From: Candidatus Pararuminococcus gallinarum
GTDB lineage: Bacteria; Bacillota; Clostridia; Oscillospirales; Ruminococcaceae
DNA: 44,118 bases
Assembly (NCBI GenBank): GCA_904419775.1
Contig: CAJFSX010000006.1
Coordinates: forward strand, 1 to 44,118
Direction of reading: 5' to 3'
The position numbers and the translations under genes are program-made. Of the stretch, positions 25,203 to 33,700 are shown in pieces (positions within the stretch are counted from its first letter, which is position 1; each line of letters starts with the position of its first letter). Under the pieces are notes generated by a model. The model did no database searches. It was not told the DNA's origin and was given only the letters and a program-made list of their open reading frames with translations.

Positions 25203-25788
25203 AAGAAAAAAGGGTGGAACTTGTCTGATCCTGGGAGGGCTGTTGTTGCTGGCAGCAGCCCTCTTTTTGACCGGCTATAACCTGTTGGACGAACATAGAG
25301 CCGGAACGGATGCGGAACACGCACTTGAGGAGCTGTTGGTCCGGATACCGGAGACGACCCCCACTGTAGAGGAGGGTGTGATAAATAGGAGCGAGATGGC
25401 CGCCACCGAAATTGAGGGGGAGGACTATATCGGTATTCTGGAAATACCTTCCCTGGAAATAGTCCTGCCGGTGATGGCGGAATGGAGCGATTCCAATCTG
25501 AAAATTGCCCCTTGCCGCTACCATGGTTCGGCCTATTCAGGGGACTTGGTCATCGCCGGCCACAATTACCGCACCCATTTCGGCGCCTTTGGCAGTCTAA
25601 CTGCCGGCGCCCAGATCGTCTTTACCGATATAGGCGGAAACCGCTTTCTCTACGAGGTGGCAGAAATTGAAGTGCTTGGCGCTACCGATGTAGAAGGGCT
25701 GTTAAGCGGTGGGTGGGATTTAACCCTTTTTACCTGCAACTATGACGGCCGTGCTCGGGTGACTGTACGGTGCATCAGAGCTGATTGA
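25180..25788 (+). CDS. Second sortase of the pilus operon (class unassigned)
   Basis: A 202-residue sortase with one N-terminal membrane segment (~14-32). Catalytic residues are H128 (IAGHNYR) and C186 (TLFTCNYDG); the arginine is in the following RARVTVRC stretch. It lacks a C-terminal membrane segment and the TPYGxNxHR signature, so it is not class C. The TLFTC...RVTVRC form does not fit class A or B cleanly. It overlaps the minor pilin gene by 23 bp from the ATG at 25180, or by 11 bp if the ATG at 25192 is used; the ribosome site does not decide. It probably attaches the finished pilus or its LPQTG base to the wall. Last gene before the terminator. Confidence 0.88.
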   Translation: MENRMEGKRKKGGTCLILGGLLLLAAALFLTGYNLLDEHRAGTDAEHALEELLVRIPETTPTVEEGVINRSEMAATEIEGEDYIGILEIPSLEIVLPVMAEWSDSNLKIAPCRYHGSAYSGDLVIAGHNYRTHFGAFGSLTAGAQIVFTDIGGNRFLYEVAEIEVLGATDVEGLLSGGWDLTLFTCNYDGRARVTVRCIRAD

Positions 25789-25851
25789 CAGGATCCGCTT
25801 CACAGATCAAACCCGGTATGGATCACGACGGTACAGATAGTTTTTAAAGAG

Positions 25852-25890
25852 AAAGGGCCCGACGCGGTTTCTGCCGCGTCGGGCCCTTTT
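25852..25890 (+). terminator. Terminator of the pilus operon
   Basis: A 16 bp GC-rich stem (AAAGGGCCCGACGCGG pairing with its complement) and six-base loop end in TTTT. Confidence 0.93.
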
Positions 25891-25944
25891 CAGAAGTGGC
25901 TGTTTTTCAGAAGTGGAGACTATCTAAACTGAGAAACTTTTATG

Positions 25945-26448
25945 TCAGGCCCATTTGATTTCACCGCAGGCAATTTTCATTCCTGCGTCGCCGGAAGGCT
26001 GGGTATGAAAATCGTCGGGGCTGCCGTGGATGATTACCGTCCGGCCGATAGCTTCAGCGGCTGTCAGGCGCTGGGTGAAAAAGGTGCTCCAGGCGTAACC
26101 GTTGTTGCCAAAGAGCGGAGGCATATCTCCCGCATGGCTGGGATGAGGGCAGTTGCCGGGATTTAGGTGAGACCCGGCGTTGGAAAAGGGATCCTCTGCA
26201 TTTCCGGTGCAGGATCTTCCCTCGTGGATATGAAAGCCAAAGACCTTTTGGCCGCAGTTCCCTGTGCCGGTGGGCAGGCCGAACACCTCCGCCACCACCA
26301 GGGTGCCGCCTCTGACCCCATAGAATGAGACTTTGCCGTGAAGACAGGGATAGGCCTTGCTTCCCCGAAGGATGGCGTAGGATACGGGACGTCCTTTGAT
26401 TATCTCAGCAGCGAACAGCTTGGTCCGCTGGGTCAATGGAAATATCAT
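25945..26448 (-). CDS. sodC: Cu/Zn superoxide dismutase family protein
   Basis: A 167-residue Cu/Zn superoxide dismutase, which converts superoxide to hydrogen peroxide and oxygen. Copper ligands H73 and H75 (GFHIHEG), bridging H94 (AGSHLNP) and H141 (VIIHGSPDD) are present. So are zinc ligands H102, H105 and D108 (CPHPSHAGD) and a likely disulfide pair, C80 and C161. The frame is open to 26517, but AAAGGAG lies 8 bases before the ATG at 26448, so that start is chosen. Neither start gives a signal peptide, unlike most bacterial SodC proteins, so it may act in the cytoplasm. It lies 21 bp after the upstream ABC exporter gene on the same strand, so it may be cotranscribed with the MarR operon. 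Confidence 0.9.
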   Translation of the reverse strand: MIFPLTQRTKLFAAEIIKGRPVSYAILRGSKAYPCLHGKVSFYGVRGGTLVVAEVFGLPTGTGNCGQKVFGFHIHEGRSCTGNAEDPFSNAGSHLNPGNCPHPSHAGDMPPLFGNNGYAWSTFFTQRLTAAEAIGRTVIIHGSPDDFHTQPSGDAGMKIACGEIKWA

Positions 26449-26537
26449 GACAAGCGCTCCTTTCCCTACAATGTACGGGGAAAGGACCCTGGGGGTTCCA
26501 GCAGTCGGGGCATACACAGCCGGTTTTTGGAGGGCAA

Positions 26538-28376
26538 TCAGCTTAGCTCAAACATGCCGTGATACAGCCGGTAATAGAAGCCCTTCTGGGCCAGAAGGTC
26601 ATCATGATCGCCCCGCTCCACAATCTTGCCGTGATCCAGCACCATGATCGCGTCCGCGTTGCGCACCGTGCTCAGACGGTGGGCGATGACAAAGACGGTA
26701 CGCCCCTTCATCAGCTGATCCATCCCCTTTTCAATGAGGGATTCGGTCCGGGTGTCGATGGAGGAGGTGGCCTCATCCAAAATGAGGACAGGAGGATCGG
26801 CTACCGCGGCCCGGGCAATGGCCAAAAGCTGCCGTTGCCCTTGAGAGAGGTTGGCTCCGTCGGAGGTCACCATGGTCTGATATCCATGGGGGAGGCGCCG
26901 GATAAAGCTGTCGGCGTTGGCAATGTGGGCCGCCCGTTCGATTTCTTCCTGGGTGGCGTCCAGCTTGCCGAAACGGATATTGTCGGCGATGGTGCCGGTA
27001 AAGAGGTGGGTATCCTGCAATACAATGCCAAGGGAGCGGCGAAGATCCGCCTTCTTGATATCCCGCACGTCAAAGCCGTCGTAAAGGATGGTCCCTTTTT
27101 GCACATCATAGAAGCGGTTGATCAGGTTGGTGATGGTGGTTTTTCCAGCGCCGGTGGAACCTACAAAGGCGATTTTCTGGCCCGGTTTGGCATAGAGGCT
27201 GATGTCTTTGAGGATGAGCCGGCTTTCATCATATCCAAAGTCCACATTCTGGAACCGAACATCCCCCTGTAGGGGAACTAGATTTCCGTCCTCTCTGCGC
27301 CAAGCCCATGTCCTGCGGGAGGAACTGGCGGAGGAAGCTGGAGACTGCTCTGTCTGGACCAGCTCCACCTTGCCGTCGTCTACCTCCGGTTTGCGGTCCA
27401 TGACCTCAAAGACCCGCTCGGCACCGGCCAATGCCGCCAGGAGGAAGTTGCTTTGCTGGGTGAACTGGTTGATGGGGGCGGCGGCCTGGCGGACAAATAC
27501 CAGATAACTGGCCAGGCTGCCCACGTCGGTCATCCCCTTCATGGCCATGATGCCGCCGAGGATGGAGACGATGGCATAGTTGACATAGGAGATGCTGACT
27601 ACAGCGGGAATCATGGTGGCCGCGTAGGACTGGGCCCCAGTTCCAGCCTTGCGCAGGGCCTCATTTTTCTTCCGGAAGGTTTCCAGGTTGGCCTGTTCAT
27701 GGTTAAAGACCTTGACCACCTTCTGGCCGCCTACCATTTCTTCAATATAGCCATCCAGCTCGCCCAGACTGGCCTGCTGCTTGGCATAGTAGGCGCTGCT
27801 CCGTTTGCCGCTGAAGCGGATGTAAAGGAACATGGCGGCATAGCAGACCACCACGATGAGGGAGAGGCGCCAGTTGAGGATGAAAAGAATCACCAAGGTG
27901 CCCGCCATCTGGATAAAGCTCTGGATGGCCATGGCAAAGCTGTTGTTGAGAGCGTCGGAGATGGTGTCCACATCGTTGGTGAAATAACTCATGACGTCGC
28001 CGTGCTGCTGGCTGTCAAAGAACTTCAGCGGCAGCTTCTGCAGATGGGCAAATAGATCACGGCGGATATCAAACAGGATCTTTTGGGCCGCTTTCACCAT
28101 GATTTGGGTATAACCGTAGGCGGTGAGTACACCGATGACATAGATGACAGCGGTAACAGCAACGCCCGCGATCAGGGTATGAAGATCTCCGGAGGCCAGA
28201 TTGTTGACCACCGGCCGGATCATATAGGTGCCCAGCAGGTTGGCTATGGCGCTGATGGTGACCAAAAGCGCCACCCAGAACAGGAGCATCCGGTGTTTGC
28301 CCATATAGGATAGGAGGGATTCCACGGTATACCGCAGGTTCCGGGGCTTTTTAGCGTTGAGACGACGTGCTGCCAT
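26538..28376 (-). CDS. ABC exporter half-transporter with canonical ATPase site
   Basis: A 612-residue fusion of a six-segment membrane domain (~1-330) and an ATPase domain (~360-600). Walker A is GSTGAGKTTI, the signature is LSQGQRQ, Walker B is VLILDEATSSIDT with catalytic glutamate, and the H-loop is IAHRLSTV. An odd Ser- and Arg-rich insert (SPASSASSSRRTW) links the two domains. It overlaps the upstream half-transporter gene by 26 bp, so the two form a heterodimer. MarR control suggests export of a toxic compound or drug; the substrate is unknown. Confidence 0.92.
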   Translation of the reverse strand: MAARRLNAKKPRNLRYTVESLLSYMGKHRMLLFWVALLVTISAIANLLGTYMIRPVVNNLASGDLHTLIAGVAVTAVIYVIGVLTAYGYTQIMVKAAQKILFDIRRDLFAHLQKLPLKFFDSQQHGDVMSYFTNDVDTISDALNNSFAMAIQSFIQMAGTLVILFILNWRLSLIVVVCYAAMFLYIRFSGKRSSAYYAKQQASLGELDGYIEEMVGGQKVVKVFNHEQANLETFRKKNEALRKAGTGAQSYAATMIPAVVSISYVNYAIVSILGGIMAMKGMTDVGSLASYLVFVRQAAAPINQFTQQSNFLLAALAGAERVFEVMDRKPEVDDGKVELVQTEQSPASSASSSRRTWAWRREDGNLVPLQGDVRFQNVDFGYDESRLILKDISLYAKPGQKIAFVGSTGAGKTTITNLINRFYDVQKGTILYDGFDVRDIKKADLRRSLGIVLQDTHLFTGTIADNIRFGKLDATQEEIERAAHIANADSFIRRLPHGYQTMVTSDGANLSQGQRQLLAIARAAVADPPVLILDEATSSIDTRTESLIEKGMDQLMKGRTVFVIAHRLSTVRNADAIMVLDHGKIVERGDHDDLLAQKGFYYRLYHGMFELS

Positions 28377-30105
28377 GGACCTGGCCTCCTTTCATCTGGG
28401 AATCGTAGATTTCCTGGTAGATGGGGTCCTCCGCCAGAAGCTGGGCATGGGTCCCCACCGCGTGGATGCCGCCATCCTCCATGATGACGATTTGATCGGT
28501 ATCCATGACCGAGGTAACCCGCTGCGCAATAATGATCTTGGTCACGTCGGTGAGCTTAGCCAGCGCAGCGCGGATTTTGCCTTCGGTGGCGGTATCTACC
28601 GCGCTGGTAGAATCATCGAAGATAAGAACTTTGGGATGCTTGAGAAGGGTCCGAGCAATGCATAAACGCTGCTTTTGTCCGCCGGATACGTTGACACCGC
28701 CTTGTCCTAAGTCGGTGTCCAGCCCCTTGGGCATCCGCTGAAGAAATTCGTCGGCACAGGCGATCCGGCAGGCATCCCATAGGGTGGCGTCATCGGCGTT
28801 GGCGTCGCCCCATTGCAGGTTTTCCCGGATGGTACCGGAGAAGAGGATGTTCTTTTGCAGTACGATGCCTACAGCATCCCGCAGGGCATGCAGGTCATAC
28901 TCCCGCACATCCCGGCCGCCTACTTTGACACTGCCGGAGGTGACGTCATAGAGCCGGGGGATGAGCTGGACCAGGGTGGTTTTGGCGGAACCTGTTCCCC
29001 CCAGGATCCCCACCGTCTGTCCCGCTTTGATATGAAGGGTTACGCCGGATAGGGCGCTTTCTTTAGCATCGGCATTGTATTTAAAGGAGACCCCCTCAAA
29101 ATCCACGCTGCCATCGGCCACCTTTGTTGCTGCGCCTTGGGGGGAGAAGAGATCCACCCTTTCATCCAGTACCTCACCGATGCGGTGGGCACTGGCCAGG
29201 GAACGGGTCAGGAGCAAAAACACATTGGAAATCATCATCAGGGAGTTCATCACCTGAAATACATAGCTGAGAAATCCGGTCAGATCGCCTACCTGAAGAT
29301 GGGAAGATAGAATCATATTGCCGCCAAACCACATGATGAGGACAATTGACAGGTACATGATAAACTGGAATGCAGGCAGGTTGAGCACCGCGTAATGAAA
29401 GGTCTTTTGGGTGGTATCCATCAGTACTTCATTGACCTGCTGGAACTTTTCCTCCTCATATTCGTCCCGCACAAAGGCCTTGACAGCCCGGATGGCGGTT
29501 AACCCCTCCTGCACCACGTTATTGAGCCGGTCCACTGCTTTTTGCATGATGCCGTACATGGGCGCCACCTTGCGCAGAATGAGGAAGAGGATAACGCCTA
29601 GGATAGGGGTGCCGACGACAAAGACAAGAGCCAACTGGGGATTCATCCAGAAAGAGAGGATCACCCCCATAATCAGCATGACAGGTCCTCTCACCATGGG
29701 CCGGAACCCTCCGTTGATGGCGTTTTGCAGCACAGTGACGTCGGTGGTCATTCGGGTGACCAGGGAAGAGGTTTCAAAGTGGTCCAGATTTGAAAAGGCG
29801 TAGTCCTGCACCCGTTCGTACTGGGCTTCCCGGATCCTCGCGCCCCATCCGAAGGAGGCCCGGGCGGCAAATCGGGCATACATGAGCCCTGTGATGAGGG
29901 CAAAGAGGGCGCAGATCCCCATCTGGATTCCCTTGTGGAGAATATAGGCGGTATCATGGTTCGTGACCCCTACATCAATGAGATCCGCCATGAGCAGAGG
30001 AATAAACAGATCAAATCCGGTTTCCACCACAATGAGCAGGGCGCCGATGACCATATCCTTTCGGTAGGGTCCCATATAGCGCAACAGACGCTTTAAGTCC
30101 GCCAT
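28351..30105 (-). CDS. ABC exporter half-transporter with degenerate ATPase site
   Basis: A 584-residue half-transporter. The frame is open to 30282, but the ATG at 30105 overlaps the MarR stop (TAATG) and starts a normal family N-terminus (MADLKRLLRYM). Six membrane segments (~15-320) precede the ATPase domain. Walker A is GGTGSAKTT and the signature is canonical VSGGQKQR. Walker B reads VLIFDDSTSAVDT, with Asp replacing the catalytic Glu, and the H-loop reads IAQRVTSV, with Gln replacing His. This is the non-hydrolytic site pattern of heterodimeric exporters such as TM287/288 and BmrCD. It pairs with the canonical partner downstream. Confidence 0.93.
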   Translation of the reverse strand: MADLKRLLRYMGPYRKDMVIGALLIVVETGFDLFIPLLMADLIDVGVTNHDTAYILHKGIQMGICALFALITGLMYARFAARASFGWGARIREAQYERVQDYAFSNLDHFETSSLVTRMTTDVTVLQNAINGGFRPMVRGPVMLIMGVILSFWMNPQLALVFVVGTPILGVILFLILRKVAPMYGIMQKAVDRLNNVVQEGLTAIRAVKAFVRDEYEEEKFQQVNEVLMDTTQKTFHYAVLNLPAFQFIMYLSIVLIMWFGGNMILSSHLQVGDLTGFLSYVFQVMNSLMMISNVFLLLTRSLASAHRIGEVLDERVDLFSPQGAATKVADGSVDFEGVSFKYNADAKESALSGVTLHIKAGQTVGILGGTGSAKTTLVQLIPRLYDVTSGSVKVGGRDVREYDLHALRDAVGIVLQKNILFSGTIRENLQWGDANADDATLWDACRIACADEFLQRMPKGLDTDLGQGGVNVSGGQKQRLCIARTLLKHPKVLIFDDSTSAVDTATEGKIRAALAKLTDVTKIIIAQRVTSVMDTDQIVIMEDGGIHAVGTHAQLLAEDPIYQEIYDSQMKGGQVHGSTSSQR

Positions 30106-30536
30106 TATTTTTCCTCCTTTTCTGCCCGGAAATTGTGATATACCCGGGAGAGAAACGAAGCAAACTGTGTCCGCTCCTCCGGAGTAAAGCCTTGGAGCAT
30201 AATGTCCTCTAGCTCCTGGCAGTGGCTCTTCCATATATGATAAGCCTCCCGCCCCTTGGCGGTTAGCTCCACTAGATTGCACCGGCGGTTGCTCTCGCTG
30301 GGACGGCGGGTGATCAGCCCGCTTTTTTCCATTGAATCCAGCATCCGGGATACCGCCGCGGAATCGATATCAAAATAATCGGCCAGTTGGCTTTGCCGAC
30401 AGGGACCGTTGGATTCCAGATAGCCTAACATTTTGGGTTGGCCTACCTCCAGGCCAATGGCGGCCAGATAGGGACGCAGATAGTTGCGCTCCGCATGGGC
30501 CGCCCGGTATAAAAGCATGTGAAAGGTTTTTTCCAT
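30105..30536 (-). CDS. MarR family transcriptional regulator
   Basis: A 143-residue winged-helix regulator: dimerisation helices at both ends, helix-turn-helix at ~45-75 (RQSQLADYFDIDSAAVSRMLDSMEKSGLI region) and a wing with RRPSESNRR. MarR proteins usually repress their own operon until a small molecule binds. It is the first gene of the operon and translationally coupled to the exporter by a one-base stop/start overlap. A perfect palindrome between the promoter and its start (30556-30580) is the evident operator. The ligand is unknown. Confidence 0.93.
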   Translation of the reverse strand: MEKTFHMLLYRAAHAERNYLRPYLAAIGLEVGQPKMLGYLESNGPCRQSQLADYFDIDSAAVSRMLDSMEKSGLITRRPSESNRRCNLVELTAKGREAYHIWKSHCQELEDIMLQGFTPEERTQFASFLSRVYHNFRAEKEEK

Positions 30537-30555
30537 CTTGTTTCCCTCAATTCGA

Positions 30556-30580
30556 TGACTTATCAGCTATTGATAAGTCA
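30556..30580. promoter_or_regulatory. Palindromic operator of the MarR-exporter operon
   Basis: TGACTTATCA, five bases, then TGATAAGTCA: perfect 10 bp inverted arms directly after the -10 box and over the transcription start. Confidence 0.88.
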
Positions 30581-30608
30581 ATTATATGTCCTGTTACTGA
30601 TTTGTCAA
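30581..30608 (-). promoter_or_regulatory. Promoter of the MarR-exporter operon
   Basis: On the minus strand, perfect TTGACA (30603-30608), a 16 bp spacer and perfect TATAAT (30581-30586). Confidence 0.88.
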
Positions 30609-30667
30609 GATGAAATATTCCATATTTTTGCCATCGCTTCAAAGCGTTAGTTTTAGAAAGCGAAACT

Positions 30668-30715
30668 AAAAAGGAGAAAGGTCCCCTGTGATTACAAGGG
30701 ACCTTTCTCCTTTTT
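30668..30715. terminator. Terminator downstream of the first GH32 gene
   Basis: An 18 bp stem (AAAAAGGAGAAAGGTCCC and its complement) around a 12-base loop. T-runs occur on both strands, so it probably works both ways. It follows the minus-strand GH32 stop at 30739 and also insulates the MarR promoter. Confidence 0.9.
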
Positions 30716-30738
30716 GCTTTTATTTCAGGAGTATTTTC

Positions 30739-33700
30739 TTATTTTTTCTTGCGGATGAGAACTACAGCAGCGCCTGCGCTCAGTGCCAGGACTGCCAGTG
30801 CTCCAGCGATCATGCTGCTGTCGCCAGAAGACGGGTTCTCTTTGTCCCCAGAACCAGATCCGGTGGCGGAACCATTTCCGCTGCCATCGGGCCAGTTCCA
30901 GTCCCCGCCGCCTACCTGATCTTCATCAGAGCCAGGAATGCTCGGCTTGTCGGTGCCAGGATTGGGATCGGGCTCCTCGCCCTCTGCCGTGATGGTCACA
31001 TTGATCGGGATGGTCATCTCGATCGCTTCGCCATCCAGGGTCAGGGTGCCGGTTGCCACATAGGCGCCAGGCTCGTCAAACTTGACGTTGCTGTAATCCC
31101 AGTCGGAGACTACCAGGTTGGCGGTGCTGCCGTCAGAGTAGTTGGCAACGACATTCTTGTCGATCATGTTCCAAACTTCCTCTGCGGTAGAACCTTCCAC
31201 TGCGGAGACGTTGATCTCCTCCGGTGTCAGGGACTCAATGAATTTCTCTGCCTGTACTACCACCTTGATGATAGCCGGGATATCTGTCCCTTCTACCGTA
31301 CCGGTGATTTCGTATGTGCCAGCCTGGGTCAGGTCTACCTTGGAGGTATCCCATGCGGTGACATTGGCCAGAACTTTGGCGCCGGATTCCATTTCTACTG
31401 TAACCTGTGCGGGCAGGGTAGCCTCGATGTCCTCGATGGTAACATCAGAGCCCAGCTGGACATTGATGTCATCCATGGGAGAAACTGCTACGATCTCGTC
31501 TTCCAGGGTCAGATAGACGTTGTTAAAGGTGGCGTTGGCCTGAAATGTAAGCAAGCCCATGTAGCCGCCATTGTAAGCGGGATCTTTCAGTCTCGCCACT
31601 TCCTCGTCGTCCAGGTAAGCGATGAACTCATTTCCATCATAGACGACCTTCATGTGGAAGCTTTCCTGATTTCTCTTCTCGTCTGTCAGCTGATACGGCT
31701 GGGTGATGACCTCGCCGCGGCCGGCCACATTCTTAAAGATTCTGCCGTGGCCTAAGTCTTTGGAGAGGTTGAAGCAATACCAGGTTGCGGCAGGATTGTC
31801 CAGATCCTGGATACCAAAGACCAGGGAGGTATATTCTCCGGTTGTACCCTTGACGTCGGCTTCATAGGTAAACGGAACATTGGGAAGGATATTTTCAGAC
31901 AGATAGAAGCTGTCGCCAACCCCTTCGTTTCTGCCTTCCATACCTTCGGGGCCCTTCACCCAGCTGCCTACGCCATTCGCTAGTTTGAGATTAGTAAGGT
32001 TGGTATTGAAAACTTTCTTTGCGACCATAACGGTAATTTCATCCTCAAGAGCGCCGGTATTGCTGGTGGCTTTGATGGTGTAATCACCCTCGGTATCGGA
32101 TTTCAGAACCACATAGGTGTCAGCTTCCTCTACTACGGTCAGGCCCTCGGGGATTTCCAAAGTGACGGACTTATCGGTAGCGGAAAGGGGCAGAATGGTG
32201 GACTGAACGGTAAATTCCTCGCCAGGCTCCGCGATTTCTGGTGCTTCCAGAGTGAGGAACATGGGCTCGGTGCCGCTCTCACCATCTTCTGTGTACATGG
32301 ATTTCATCTGCCAGATGTTCATCTCATCGATGGTAACATCGCCGCCTACGGTGAAGAACTCCATGCCGATGCTGTCAGGATCAGGATAGTATGCGTCGGC
32401 TATATCTGCGTCACCATAGTTACCGAATACCTCAATGACCGAAGTATCCACCAGGATACGCAGCTGGACTTTGCCGTTTTCCATGGGATGGAGGGTCCAT
32501 TCCAGATTCGATCTGGCAGCTGGTCCAGATTTAGAGAAGTCCAGAAGCAGCTTATCAGTTTCTGTGTTGTATTTAACAACTGTCTCCTGGCCGTTGCCGG
32601 TGCGGAGTTTGAAGCCAAACTCTTTGGCAGTGCCCGGAGTGAAGGTGGCCTCTACATCATAGTACTGGCCGGTTGTATCCGCCAGGATATTCGGGGTATT
32701 TTCATCTACTACCGTATTTTCGGTGGAGAAGATAACGTCACCGCGATTGGCATCGATTTCCTCTACCGGATAAGCGGTCAGGTGATACTGATCGTCGATG
32801 ATCTTCAGGCCGGTTTCACGCGGAACAGACTGAATAGCGTTCCAACGTTTGCCGTCAGGACCATAGTTGCCGAAGGGATTCCATTCCTGAATCCAGTGGA
32901 CCATGATCTTCCGGTCTTTTCCAGCGCCATCGTTAAAGTAATGCTGGCCGGCATACAGAGAGGATGCGCCGCCTGCACCAGTCTGGATAAAGTCGGTGAC
33001 ATTGACAAAACGCCAGCCATCCTCGGTCTTCTTCAGGTCGCCTACAGCAAATACGTCGCTGGCGCCTACATAGACCCATTTTTCTTCATTGGTGCCTTCC
33101 ACAGTCATCGGGAACATGGTGGGGCACTCAGACCATACATCTTTTCCGCTGCCTGCGTCGTGTACAAAGGCCTGCTCATCTTTCCATGTCTTCAGGTCAT
33201 GGGAAGAGAAGAGTCTTCCACGGCCGCCGGCTACGACCATGAGCCAGATGCCGCCGGCAGGCTCCTCGGGATCTTCCTGCCACCAAACCTTCGGGTCGCG
33301 GAAGTCAGGGCCATATATTCTGTGAGTTTCGTCGATAACAGGATTGCCGTCATATTTAGTCCAGGTTACTCCGTGATCCTTGGAGTAGGCAATGGCAATA
33401 ACCTGGCCACGGGGACCGCCATGGTAGGTATAAAATGCTACCAGCTTGGACTCACCCGGCTTGTTATCGGTAAAGAAACCGGAAGTGTTTTTGTCATCTA
33501 CTACCGCGGAACCGGAGAAAATGGTACCCAGTTCATCAGGCGCGATGGCAATGGGCATCTCTTGCCAGTGGACGAGGTCGGTGGACTGGGCATGTCCCCA
33601 GTTATAAAAGCCGGGATAAACCAGGTTAAACTGGTAGTACATATGCCAGGTTCCGTTGCTGGGATCGTAAACCAATCCGTTAGGATCATCCAGACAGCCG

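Noticed and set aside
25887-25916. Direct repeat of TTTTCAGAAGTGG after the pilus terminator
   Set aside because: Two short copies only 16 bp apart with no associated element; probably slippage or chance.
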